Made by a program: the position numbers and the translations under genes | From: Arthrobacter horti | Lineage (GTDB): Bacteria; Actinomycetota; Actinomycetes; Actinomycetales; Micrococcaceae | Length of the DNA stretch: 64,000 nt | Reading direction: 5' to 3' | Assembly (NCBI RefSeq): GCF_030731045.1 | Contig: NZ_JAVALS010000001.1 | Coordinates: 684,532-748,531 of the forward strand | The notes under the pieces: model-generated | Seen by the model: the letters and a program-made list of their open reading frames with translations, nothing else | Told to the model about the DNA's origin: nothing | Database searches by the model: none | Shown here: piece after piece, positions 28,175-38,166 of the stretch | Numbering within the stretch: the stretch's first letter is position 1 | How the letters are laid out: each line of letters opens with the position of its first letter

Positions 28175-30499
28175 TCAGACGTTCGCGCCGAGTTCCTCAC
28201 GGACGGCCTTGGCCGCGGCGGCGAGGTTGCGCAGCGACTCCTCCGTCTCGGCGTAGCCGCGGGTCTTCAGGCCACAGTCCGGGTTGACCCAGAGCTGGCG
28301 GCTCGGAACGTGCTTCACCGCCGTGGAGAGCAGCTCCGTGACCTCTACCTCGCCCGGGACGCGCGGCGAGTGGATGTCGTACACGCCCGGACCCACACCA
28401 CGGCCGAAGCCGTGGGCCTCCAGGTCGTGAACCACCTCCATGCGGGAGCGGGCGGCCTCGATGGAGGTCACGTCGGCGTCCAGGCCGTCGATCGCGTCGA
28501 TGATGACCCCGAACTCGGAGTAGCAGAGGTGCGTGTGGATCTGCGTGGCGTCCTGGGCCCCGGCGGTGGAGAGGCGGAAGGAGTCCACACTCCACTTCAG
28601 GTAGGCCGCCTGATCGGCCGTGCGCAGCGGCAGCAGCTCGCGCAGCGCCGGCTCATCGACCTGGACCACCTTGATGCCGGCGGCCTCGAGATCGGTGATC
28701 TCGTCGCGCAGGGCGAGAGCCACCTGGTTCGCGGTCTCCCCCAGCGGCTGGTCGTCACGGACGAAGGACCACGCCAGGATCGTGACCGGACCGGTCAGCA
28801 TGCCCTTCATCGGCTTGGCCGTCAGCGACTGGGCGTATTCGGCCCAGGCCACGGTGATGGGAGCCGAGCGGGTCACGTCACCCCAGAGGATGGACGGGCG
28901 GGTGCAGCGGGAGCCGTAGGACTGGACCCAGCCGTGTACGGTCACATCGAAGCCCTCGAGGTTCTCCGCGAAGTACTGGACCATGTCGTTGCGCTCCGGC
29001 TCGCCGTGCACCAGGACGTCGTAGCCGAGCTCCTCCTGGAGGTCCACCACGCGCTTGATCTCATCCTTCATGAGCTGCTCGTACTGGGCGTCGTTCAGCT
29101 CGCCCTTGATGTTGCGGGCGCGGGCCGAGCGGATCTCCGCGGTCTGCGGGAAGGAGCCGATGGTGGTGGTCGGCAGCGGCGGGAGCTGCAGCGCGGCCTC
29201 CTGGGCGGCCTCGCGGACGGTGTACGCGGAGCGGCTGAAGTCGGCGTCGGTCAGGGCCGCGGTGCGGGCCCGGACCCCCTCACGGCGGACACCATCGGCG
29301 GTGGCGCGGGAGGCGATGACGGCGGACGCCTCGTCGATGGCCGCCTGGGCGGTGGCCGGGTCGGCCAGGTAGGAGGCGAGGGTCGCCACCTCGACGGCCT
29401 TCTGGTCGGCGAAGGCGAGCCAGGACTTCAGCTGGGCGGAGAGCTTGGTCTCCTCGGCGACGTCGTGCGGCACGTGCTGCGTGGAGGTGGAGGTGGAGAC
29501 GACGACGCGGGCCGCGGCACCCTTGAGTGCGTTCAGCTTGGCTGCCGAGGCCGCCAGGTCATTGCGCCAGATGTTGTGGCCATCCACCACACCGGCCACC
29601 AGGGTCTTGGAGCCCAGGCCGGCCAGTGCCGTCGCGGAGGGCACCTCGCCCTTGAAGACGTCCAGGTGCAGGGCGTCGACGTCGCTTGCGGCGAGGGCGG
29701 CGAGCTGGCCCTCCAGGGCACCGTACGGGCTGGAGACCAGGATCTGCGGGCGCTTGGCAACGGCGGTCAGGACCTCGTAGGCGCGGGTCACGGCGGCGTC
29801 GAGCTTCTCCGGGGCGATGTCCTGATCCACCACGAGGGCGGGCTCGTCCAGCTGGACCCAGCTCGCGCCGGCGGCGGCGAGGCGGGTGAGCAGCTCGGCG
29901 TACACCGGAAGGATGTCCTCCAGGCGGCTCAGCGGGTCGAAGCCGGCGGGGGCGTCATCGGATGCCTTGGAGAGCAGCAGGAACGTCACCGGGCCCACCA
30001 GGTACGGGCGGGTCTCCACCCCATTGGCCAGGGCGTAGGCGAATTCCTCGACCACGCGCTCGGAGGTCAGGCGGAACTCGGTCTCCGGGCCGATCTCGGG
30101 GACCAGGTAGTGGTAGTTGGTGTCGAACCACTTGGTCATCTCCAGGGGCTGCTGCTCCTTGGAGCCGCGGGCCAGGGTGAAGTACCCGTCGATGTCCAGG
30201 CGGCCCTCTGCGTTCAGGAGCTGACCGAAACGTGCCGGGACGGCACCCAGGTGGGCCGCGGCGTCGAGCACCTGGTCGTAGTAGGAGAAGGTGCCGGGGA
30301 CGGCGGCCGCCTCGGTCAGGCCCAGCTCCACGAGCCGTTGGGCGGAGCTCAGCTGAATCTCCTTGGCGACGGCGTCCAGGGCAGCGGCGTCGATGCGGCC
30401 GGCCCAGTAGGCCTCCACGGCCTTCTTGAGTTCACGACGGCGGCCGATGCGCGGGTAGCCGAGGAGGCTGGCGGAGGGGAAGGGAGTCTGTGCAGTCAT
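28175..30499 (-). CDS. metE: Cobalamin-independent methionine synthase
   Basis: 774 residues from the ATG at 30,499 (AAAGGA upstream). MetE transfers the methyl group of 5-methyl-tetrahydrofolate-triglutamate to homocysteine. The start FPSASLLGYPRIGRRRELKK is typical. C-terminal zinc-site segments are present: IHTHLCYSEF (His, Cys) and NPDCGLKTRGY (Cys). Folate-binding segments are in the N-terminal half. metF lies 82 bp upstream on the same strand and makes its folate substrate, so the two form an operon. Confidence 0.97.
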   Translation of the reverse strand: MTAQTPFPSASLLGYPRIGRRRELKKAVEAYWAGRIDAAALDAVAKEIQLSSAQRLVELGLTEAAAVPGTFSYYDQVLDAAAHLGAVPARFGQLLNAEGRLDIDGYFTLARGSKEQQPLEMTKWFDTNYHYLVPEIGPETEFRLTSERVVEEFAYALANGVETRPYLVGPVTFLLLSKASDDAPAGFDPLSRLEDILPVYAELLTRLAAAGASWVQLDEPALVVDQDIAPEKLDAAVTRAYEVLTAVAKRPQILVSSPYGALEGQLAALAASDVDALHLDVFKGEVPSATALAGLGSKTLVAGVVDGHNIWRNDLAASAAKLNALKGAAARVVVSTSTSTQHVPHDVAEETKLSAQLKSWLAFADQKAVEVATLASYLADPATAQAAIDEASAVIASRATADGVRREGVRARTAALTDADFSRSAYTVREAAQEAALQLPPLPTTTIGSFPQTAEIRSARARNIKGELNDAQYEQLMKDEIKRVVDLQEELGYDVLVHGEPERNDMVQYFAENLEGFDVTVHGWVQSYGSRCTRPSILWGDVTRSAPITVAWAEYAQSLTAKPMKGMLTGPVTILAWSFVRDDQPLGETANQVALALRDEITDLEAAGIKVVQVDEPALRELLPLRTADQAAYLKWSVDSFRLSTAGAQDATQIHTHLCYSEFGVIIDAIDGLDADVTSIEAARSRMEVVHDLEAHGFGRGVGPGVYDIHSPRVPGEVEVTELLSTAVKHVPSRQLWVNPDCGLKTRGYAETEESLRNLAAAAKAVREELGANV

Positions 30500-30581
30500 G
30501 GGGAATCCTTTGTTTCTGGGCAGGCCGGAGGCCGGGCCGCCCCGGTGGCGCCGGCACTCAGCCGGCTGAAAGTGGTGTTTG

Positions 30582-31532
30582 TCAGGAGACGAGCGCGGCA
30601 CGCTCGTGCAGGGGACGGCTGGGGCGCGGCAGGTTCAGCCGGTCCAGGACGTCCAGAGCGTGACGGTGCTCGTTGAAGGTGTAGAGGTGCAGGCCCGGGG
30701 CTCCGGACGCCAGCGCGGCGTTCGCCAGTTCGACGGTGGCCTTCACGCCGATGCGCTGAGCCTCCGTCTCGCTGCCGGCGGTCTCCAGCGCGTGCAGCAG
30801 CACGGGATCCGGTGCCACGCCGGAGAGCTCGGAGAGCCTCGTCACGCGGCGGATGCTGGTCAGGGGCATGACCCCCGGGATGATCGGGATGGTGACCCCG
30901 GCCCGGCGTGCCCGGAACAGCAGATCCTCGTACTGATGGGCGTGGAAGAACACCTGGGTGATGGCGAAGTCGGCACCGGAGCGCTGCTTGGCCAGCAGGA
31001 CCTCGACGTCGTGCGCCTCACTCGGCGATTCGGGGTGCCGGGTGGGGTACGCGGCGACCCCGATGGCCACCTTCCCGGCACAGAGCAGGGCCGAACGGCT
31101 CTGCTCCACCCGGCGGATGAGCTCCACCAGGTCCTGGGCGTACCGCAGGGAGCCCTCAGGAAGCGGGGAGCCGTCCTTGGGAAGGTCACCGCGCAGTGCC
31201 AGGATGCCCCGCACGCCGTGGTCCAGGAGTTCGGCCACGATGTCGGCGAGCTCCGCCGCAGTGTCGCCCACACAGGTCAGGTGGGCTAGGGGGCGCAGAA
31301 GGGTCTCCTCCTGCAGCCGGGCCACCAGGTCCAGTGCGGTGTCGTGGTTGGAGCCACTGGCGCCATAAGTCACCGACACGTAGTCGGGGGCGGTGGTTTC
31401 GAGTTCCCGGATGGTGGCCCAGAGGACTTCCTCGGCGGCCCGGGAACGGGGAGGGAACAGCTCGTAGGACAGGGCCACGGGGGCCCGGTGATGAGCCTGT
31501 ACGGATTGGTCGATCAAGCTGGGTGGGGACAT
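30582..31532 (-). CDS. metF: Methylenetetrahydrofolate reductase
   Basis: 316 residues from the ATG at 31,532; an upstream in-frame extension to 31,649 runs through the structured leader and is not family-like. It reduces 5,10-methylene-THF to 5-methyl-THF with FAD. Family landmarks: SYELFPPR near the start (catalytic Glu), VSVTYGASGS, LTCVGD, LALRGDLP, and FAITQVFF in the FAD/folate barrel. It feeds MetE directly. The upstream leader can form a three-way junction and is preceded by a palindrome, suggesting control of the metFE operon by methionine-related signals. Confidence 0.95.
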   Translation of the reverse strand: MSPPSLIDQSVQAHHRAPVALSYELFPPRSRAAEEVLWATIRELETTAPDYVSVTYGASGSNHDTALDLVARLQEETLLRPLAHLTCVGDTAAELADIVAELLDHGVRGILALRGDLPKDGSPLPEGSLRYAQDLVELIRRVEQSRSALLCAGKVAIGVAAYPTRHPESPSEAHDVEVLLAKQRSGADFAITQVFFHAHQYEDLLFRARRAGVTIPIIPGVMPLTSIRRVTRLSELSGVAPDPVLLHALETAGSETEAQRIGVKATVELANAALASGAPGLHLYTFNEHRHALDVLDRLNLPRPSRPLHERAALVS

Positions 31533-31615
31533 CTGCGATCCTCGCGTCTGGCAATGGACGGGCACGGCAGACCGGCGCGCATGCGAAAAACGCCAGGTCC
31601 GTTGCCGTGTGCAAA

Positions 31616-31667
31616 TGTCAGGCCCACATGGGGGCACCCACACCCTCACGCGGGAGGGTCGCTGACA
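31616..31667 (-). promoter_or_regulatory. Candidate structured 5' leader (three-way junction) of metF-metE
   Basis: On the minus strand a closing stem TGTCAG / CTGACA (31,662-31,667 with 31,616-31,621) encloses two hairpins. The first is ACCCTC / GAGGGT (31,654-31,659 with 31,642-31,647), loop 6 nt. The second is GCCC / GGGC (31,632-31,635 with 31,622-31,625), stacked directly on the closing stem. It lies about 84 nt upstream of the metF ATG. I do not recognise it as a SAM, SAH or cobalamin riboswitch. Confidence 0.4.
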
Positions 31668-31668
31668 C

Positions 31669-31682
31669 GTTACCTCGGTAAC
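31669..31682. promoter_or_regulatory. Palindrome GTTACC-TC-GGTAAC upstream of metF
   Basis: Perfect 6-bp arms around a 2-bp centre, directly upstream of the leader stem and so probably in the promoter. It may be an operator for a methionine-pathway repressor; the regulator is unknown. Confidence 0.45.
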
Positions 31683-31805
31683 TGATGCATCCAGACTACG
31701 GAGTGTGAGGAGCCTCCGGCAAACCGGTCGCCGAATTAAGACGCAATCTTACGGCCGGTTCCGCGGTCCGGAACGAAGATTGTTCGCCGGGCGGCCAGAT
31801 CCGGA

Positions 31806-33059
31806 TCATCCGCCGAGCAGAAGCCTCTCGGAGCGCGGCGCCAGGGTGTGCTCCAGCACCAGGCACGCGGCACCGATGGCGCCGACGTCCTCGCCGACGG
31901 TGCTGCCGAGCACCTTCGGCACATGGATCTCACGGGCGTCCGCACCATGCGCCACCAGGCCGGGAATACGCTCCAGGTAGTAGGGCGCCAGCCTGGTCCA
32001 GAACGGGCCGCCGAACACCACCCGGTCCAGGTCCATCACATTGGCGATCACGGACACGGCACGCGAGAGGTGCAGCGCCGAGCGGTCCAGGATGGCGATG
32101 GCCGCCGCGTCGCCGGCGTCGGCCGCGTCGCAGAGCGCGTTGAACCGCTCCTGGATGACGACGCCGGAGTCCCCCTCGGCGAGCGGCGCGACAAGGCCCG
32201 CCTGAGCGGCGGCGTCGACCAGGACCTTCGGGATGACGGTGGACTTGACGCAGCCGTTCAGGCCGCAGTCACACGGCGGCCCGGAGGGGTCCACCACGAT
32301 GTGGCCCATTTCGCCGGCGTTGCCACTGGCCCCGCGGAAAACCTCGTCGCCGAGCACCAGGCCGCAGCCGATGCCCGTACCCATGTAGAACACCGCGAAG
32401 TTCCCGTTCCCGGACGTCTTGGACACCCAGGTCTCGGCCACGGCCGCGGCCGTGACGTCCTTGTCCAGCACCACGGCGAGCCCGGTGGCCTTGGACAGCG
32501 CGTCGCGGAGATGAACCCGGCTCCAGCCCTCCAGAAGCGGCGGGTTGACCACGGTGCCGGCCTCAACGTCGATGGGCCCTGGCGCCGCCACGCCCAGCCC
32601 GGCGACCTTGTCCAGGTCCACCTCGGACTCCTCGAGGAGACGCTGGACCTCGAAGACGATCGCGGCCATGACCGCGGTGGGCTCCCCGGCCTCCGGGGTG
32701 TCGATCTTGGAGTCCATCACCACCTGGCCCACCAGGTCCAGGAGCGTGAAGCTGATGACCGCAGGATCCACATGCACGCCCAAGGCGTACATGCCCGACG
32801 GGTTGAGCTGAAGGATGGTGCGGGGCTTGCCAGGTCCCACTCCGGCCTTGCCGGCCTCCACGATGAGGCCCTGGTCCAGCAGGCGCCGGGAGATGTTGGA
32901 GATCGTCTGCGGGGAGAGGCCCACCAGTCCCGCCAGCTCGACCCGGCTGAGACCGTGCGGGGAACGCCGAATGGTGTCGAGGATAACCGTCAGGTTGAAA
33001 TCGCCCATCTTGGGCAGGTTGGTTCCGCGCCGCGAAGCGGGCGTGCGGAGCTCGGTCAC
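31806..33059 (-). CDS. ROK-family transcriptional regulator (NagC/XylR type)
   Basis: 417 residues. An N-terminal winged helix (LSRVELAGLVGLSPQTISNI, residues about 37-56) is followed by a ROK sugar-kinase-like domain: GVAAPGPID, GNAGEMGH and the zinc-site CDCGLNGC. After the last Cys, Lys replaces the Glu usual in the C-x-C-G-x-x-G-C-x-E signature. Such proteins repress carbohydrate genes and release DNA on binding a sugar. It follows the methyltransferase gene on the same strand after 109 bp. No sugar operon is adjacent, so its target is elsewhere or unknown. Confidence 0.9.
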   Translation of the reverse strand: MTELRTPASRRGTNLPKMGDFNLTVILDTIRRSPHGLSRVELAGLVGLSPQTISNISRRLLDQGLIVEAGKAGVGPGKPRTILQLNPSGMYALGVHVDPAVISFTLLDLVGQVVMDSKIDTPEAGEPTAVMAAIVFEVQRLLEESEVDLDKVAGLGVAAPGPIDVEAGTVVNPPLLEGWSRVHLRDALSKATGLAVVLDKDVTAAAVAETWVSKTSGNGNFAVFYMGTGIGCGLVLGDEVFRGASGNAGEMGHIVVDPSGPPCDCGLNGCVKSTVIPKVLVDAAAQAGLVAPLAEGDSGVVIQERFNALCDAADAGDAAAIAILDRSALHLSRAVSVIANVMDLDRVVFGGPFWTRLAPYYLERIPGLVAHGADAREIHVPKVLGSTVGEDVGAIGAACLVLEHTLAPRSERLLLGG

Positions 33060-33168
33060 TCATTCTCCTTTGAAGACTGCTGGGCACCAGGCCTTTGCAC
33101 GTAGGCTACCAGCCACGATGCCCCACGCAAGGGATGGCTCACTGTGTTCATGGCCGCCGGCGAAGGGT

Positions 33169-34377
33169 TCACTGCTTACGCACGGTCCGGGTGACCGTGA
33201 ACTTCGCATTCCTGCCCATGACCCGTGTCGGCCCGACGGCCCTCTCCAATGCGGGCACATACCCCAGGTGGCTGTTCCACACGGCCCAGAGCTCGCCCCC
33301 GGGGGCCAGGATTCCGGCCGCGGCTTCGAACAATCGGTGCGCGGCTCCCGCGTGGACGCTGTGGCCCAGGTGGAAGGGCGGGTTGAGCAGGATGAGGCCG
33401 GCACTCGCCGGGGCGAAGCCGTTCAGCGCATCGGCGTGCACGGCCCTCACCCGGTCCCCCACCCCGTTGGCCTCTGCAGTGAGCCGGGCACTCCGCACGG
33501 CGGCCGCGGAGACGTCAGTGGCGAGGACTGTGGCCCCAGGCTGGTCACGGGCGGCGAGCGTCGCCAGGACGCCGGAGCCGCAGCCGAGGTCCACGATGCG
33601 CGCTGCACGCGCCATCTGCGGCAGGAACTCCAGCAGATAGCGGGTGCCGATGTCCACCTTGGTGCCGGCGAATACGGCTCCGTGCGCGATGACGTCGAGG
33701 CCCAGGTCAGCGTGCCGCCTCCGTTCGGGGCCTTGCGCCTCCGCCTCGGGCCCCGTCAGCGCGCCGGTGACGGTCAGCACCCTGGCCTTGCCCTTGGCCA
33801 GGCCGGCCTGGACCGATCCGAAGCTCTCCGCCAGGACCCCGTTCATGGACAGGGTCATGTGTTTGACCATCCCGGCGGCGAGGACCACGACTCCCGGATC
33901 GGCGTACCGGGCGATCGCGCAGGCTGCCTCCGCGAGATCCGCCTGGTTCTTGGGGAGCCTGAGCAGGACGAGCCTGGCACCCGCCAGGAGATCAGGACCG
34001 TAGAGTCCCGGCGAGTCCTCGGCGGGAGGGACCTGTTCGAAGCCTTTCAGGTCCAGCCGTTCCGCATTGGCCCTCAGGGCGGCCTGCCCGCTCGCCAGAT
34101 CCTGCCAGACCCGGACGGTCCCCAGCCGGTCCGGGTCCGCATCAGCGTTGCCCGCCGCCAGCAGCGGCAGCGTCAGCGCGCCGTACCGGTCTCCGATGAC
34201 CACGACCGAATCGCGCGCGGCACCGTCGGCCAGGAGAATCCCGAGGCACTCCGCCGCGCGTTCCAGGAGGAGGCGGTCCGCGCCGTCGTACGCCTGGAGG
34301 TTCGGGGCCTCCACGTCCGGCCACCGCCGGAGCTGCCCGAGAATGCCAGCAATATTCATAAGATTCACAAAATTCAC
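33169..34377 (-). CDS. Class I SAM-dependent rRNA guanine methyltransferase, RsmC/RlmG type
   Basis: 402 residues, double-domain size. The C-terminal domain has the SAM-binding VDLGCGSGVLATLAA and the catalytic motif NPPFHLG, diagnostic of RsmC/RlmG enzymes that methylate N2 of guanine in rRNA. The N-terminal half is a degenerate methyltransferase domain, as in that family. The region just upstream of the start is unusually AT-rich. Whether 16S or 23S rRNA is the target cannot be decided here. Confidence 0.85.
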   Translation of the reverse strand: MNFVNLMNIAGILGQLRRWPDVEAPNLQAYDGADRLLLERAAECLGILLADGAARDSVVVIGDRYGALTLPLLAAGNADADPDRLGTVRVWQDLASGQAALRANAERLDLKGFEQVPPAEDSPGLYGPDLLAGARLVLLRLPKNQADLAEAACAIARYADPGVVVLAAGMVKHMTLSMNGVLAESFGSVQAGLAKGKARVLTVTGALTGPEAEAQGPERRRHADLGLDVIAHGAVFAGTKVDIGTRYLLEFLPQMARAARIVDLGCGSGVLATLAARDQPGATVLATDVSAAAVRSARLTAEANGVGDRVRAVHADALNGFAPASAGLILLNPPFHLGHSVHAGAAHRLFEAAAGILAPGGELWAVWNSHLGYVPALERAVGPTRVMGRNAKFTVTRTVRKQ

Positions 34378-34383
34378 AATGAT

Positions 34384-35127
34384 TCACTTCCCTGGGCTCA
34401 GGAGGGATTCCTTCAGCAGGTCCAGCTCGTCCGCTCCCAGTCCGTGGAGACCCAGGTAGCGGGCGGCCCCGCCGAACCCGGCGTCGAGATGCTCCAGGGT
34501 CCCGTGCATGACGCCGGAGGGGCTCCCTCCGACCAGTTGGAGGACCTCCTCGGTGAGGGGGACTCCCAGTTTCGCGAGGAGGGTCTTGGCACCGTCAAGC
34601 CACGGGCCGGCCAGATTCGCCTCGGTGAGCGCGTAGTCGGCCACGATGGCCTCCCGGTCCACACCGACCGCATCCAGCAGCACGGCGACCATCACCCCTG
34701 TGCGGTCTTTGCCGGCCGTGCAGTGCACCAGCGTCGCACGGTCCCGGCGCGCGTTGGCGCTCACGGTGCGGGCCAGCTCGACGGCGACCGGGCCTCCCTG
34801 CGTGACGATCAGGCGGTACAGCCCGGTGAGCGACGGGATCTCCTGCAGGGAACGGGTCAGCGCCCCGGCCAGGACATTGCCCCGCAGAAGCTCGACGTCC
34901 AGGTGGCTGAGCGCGCTCGGCGCGTGAGCCACTTCCTCGTCATCCCGGAGGTCCACGACCGTCCCGATCCGCAGCTCCCTCAGCACGAGCCGGCCCTGGT
35001 CATTGAGGAGGTTCAGTGCGTCGGAGCGGTAGAGCACGCCGTCCCGCGTCCGGCGCCCTGCTGCGGGCAGGGCGCCCAGGCCGCGGAAGTTGTAGGTCGT
35101 AGGCAGGGAAATGGCCTGGCCGGTCAC
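34384..35127 (-). CDS. Tyrosine-protein phosphatase (Y_phosphatase3/PtpB type)
   Basis: 247 residues from the GTG at 35,127 with AAGGAG about 8 nt upstream. The P-loop HCTAGKDRTG has the nucleophile Cys and the Arg and, as in mycobacterial PtpB, a Lys and Asp that allow broad phosphotyrosine, phosphoserine or phosphoinositide use. N-terminal NFRGLGALPAAGRRTRDGVL and VDLRDDEE are also family marks. It ends only 6 bp before the methyltransferase start, so the two are probably co-transcribed. Its cellular substrate is unknown. Confidence 0.92.
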   Translation of the reverse strand: MTGQAISLPTTYNFRGLGALPAAGRRTRDGVLYRSDALNLLNDQGRLVLRELRIGTVVDLRDDEEVAHAPSALSHLDVELLRGNVLAGALTRSLQEIPSLTGLYRLIVTQGGPVAVELARTVSANARRDRATLVHCTAGKDRTGVMVAVLLDAVGVDREAIVADYALTEANLAGPWLDGAKTLLAKLGVPLTEEVLQLVGGSPSGVMHGTLEHLDAGFGGAARYLGLHGLGADELDLLKESLLSPGK

Positions 35128-35215
35128 CGGGCGGCTCCTTCGGTCATGGTCGTGCGGATCGTGTTCAGGGTATCCCGGAGGACCTGGCCCGGCCTTCGTC
35201 CGCACGTTAACGGCT

Positions 35216-35244
35216 GCGACCCCGGAACCGGGTTCCGGGGTCGC
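35216..35244 (-). terminator. Hairpin downstream of sigA
   Basis: GCGACCCCGGAACC / GGTTCCGGGGTCGC, a perfect 14-bp stem around one central base, 19 bp after the sigA stop. No clear T-run follows. Confidence 0.65.
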
Positions 35245-35262
35245 GACGTGGACGGCTCAGGA

Positions 35263-36546
<1,284 letters not shown>

Positions 36547-36882
36547 AGAAACCCTTTCTAGCAGCGCCTGGGTGTCCCGGAGGGCAACACCACTATGACC
36601 CTGTCAAGTCCGCGCTGCCGAAAGGCAGAAATTCCAGACCAGCAGAGCCTGTGAACACAACGCCTGCGGCCTGTCGATTGTTCCCGGATCCAGGCAGTGC
36701 CCGGACCGTGGGAATTCGATATGACGCGGACCCAACCGGGTCTCTGGTCTCCAGTCTCTCACGGATTCTCCACCGCTCCCAGCAAGCACGCCAGGATACG
36801 CGCTTTCCACGCCTCTTCAAGGTGTTCTTCACCACACGGCGGTGATCTACGGCGGTGAAGTACGGGGTGCCGCGGACGGCCG
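36547..36882 (-). promoter_or_regulatory. sigA upstream region with a candidate promoter
   Basis: 336 bp without a gene. On the minus strand TTGAAG (36,815-36,820) and TATCCT (36,793-36,798), 16 bp apart, form a plausible promoter, leaving about 240 nt of leader before sigA. Nothing else is evident. Confidence 0.35.
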
Positions 36883-38055
36883 TCACCCCGTCTGAGGAGA
36901 CCGCCGCCAGCTGCTGTCGCGCCGGGTGGACCATCCGCTGAGCCGTCCCATGAGGACCAGTTCCAGGAGCAGCCGGGCGAGGTGCAGTTCCGGGTCCTTC
37001 CTCGCCGCGCGCCGGAGGACGGCCGAGGCATGGGTGCCGCGGCCCCGGCACCACTCGACCCACCCCAGGGCGGTGAGCACGGCGGCGGTGGTCCCGTCGC
37101 CGGTCTCCCGGCGCAGCCGGCCGAGCACCTCCGCGAAGCGGTCCATCCTGGCCCAGTCGGGCCCTTCACCCGTTTCCGCGATGATCACCGCACCGAAACG
37201 CTCCCGCCAGGAGGGCCCGTCCTTGAGACTCCCCCGCAATGCCGTCTCGTGGCCGTCGGCAGCGGAGACGTAGACGGCATCCCGCAAGGCCGGCACCTCC
37301 AGGGTGCGGCCCAGCCGTTCCGGCCATCCGGTGTCCGGCAGTAACCCGGCCCACGACTGTGAGCCGTCCAAGAGCGGCTCCCACTCCGCGAGCGCCCCGG
37401 TGAGTTCCTCAGCGCTCGGGCCTGCGGAACTCCCGTCATCGCCGCCCGGCGAGCCCGGATCCTCACCGGAAGAAGCGGAACGGCGCGGGTCAGGCACGCG
37501 ACCCGGGGAATCGGACGCATCGTCGGGATGGGCCTGCACGGCGCTGCCACGGAACACCATCTCCGCGGCCAGGGCGGAGTTGCTGATCAGTTCCAGCGGA
37601 TGACGGCATGGGTTCTCCGTGACAAGACCGCCCCTGCCCAGGCCCAGGAGGCACTCCCCCAGCCGGCAGCCTGATCCGTTCCAGCCGTCGGCGCCGATCA
37701 GCCAGCACTCACGCACGGGCCGGCCGGCTCCGGAGAGCATCGATTCGAGGATGCTGAGAAACGCGGCGTGCCTGGACTGGAGCTGCGCCACCGGGGCCTC
37801 CTGGTAGAGCGCCAGGAACGTGCCGTCCGCGGCCGCGTCATGGGACAGGTAGGCCAGGACGGCGAGCGCGTGATCGCGCAGCCGTGCACGGCTCGCTCCG
37901 GCGCGTGGGAGGTCCACCCGGAGGATGGCCCCCAGCTCCTTGCCTGTGGCGGTCAGGCAGACCAGGGAGTCCCGGGGCTGGAACCCGATGGCGTGAGGGA
38001 TGTAGCCGAGGACGTCCTCGGGGCTTCGGGCGGTGCAGTCTGTCGTCTTCTCCAT
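36883..38055 (-). CDS. DUF4192 domain-containing protein
   Basis: 390 residues from the ATG at 38,055; an extension to 38,121 is possible but less likely. The start SPEDVLGYIPHAIGFQPRDS with LVCLTATG is the DUF4192 signature, a family frequent next to sigA in Micrococcaceae. A low-complexity Pro/Ser/Asp/Gly stretch near residues 185-225 separates two halves. The C-terminal half contains LTALGWVEWCRGRGTHASAV, typical of the family. Function unknown. Confidence 0.85.
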   Translation of the reverse strand: MEKTTDCTARSPEDVLGYIPHAIGFQPRDSLVCLTATGKELGAILRVDLPRAGASRARLRDHALAVLAYLSHDAAADGTFLALYQEAPVAQLQSRHAAFLSILESMLSGAGRPVRECWLIGADGWNGSGCRLGECLLGLGRGGLVTENPCRHPLELISNSALAAEMVFRGSAVQAHPDDASDSPGRVPDPRRSASSGEDPGSPGGDDGSSAGPSAEELTGALAEWEPLLDGSQSWAGLLPDTGWPERLGRTLEVPALRDAVYVSAADGHETALRGSLKDGPSWRERFGAVIIAETGEGPDWARMDRFAEVLGRLRRETGDGTTAAVLTALGWVEWCRGRGTHASAVLRRAARKDPELHLARLLLELVLMGRLSGWSTRRDSSWRRSPQTG

Positions 38056-38166
38056 CCCGCCACGCTCCCAGCCTGCCGGAGCGTTGCGGCGGGAGATCTC
38101 CCCCATGTGGGCCGGGAGCACGGAACCGGCTGTGGACGGGACCGGCCTGCGGCGAAGAGTTCAGAG

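Noticed and set aside
31533..31720. SAM-I, SAM-IV, SAH or cobalamin riboswitch before metF
   Set aside because: Their conserved cores are not seen in the leader. Only generic stems are supported.
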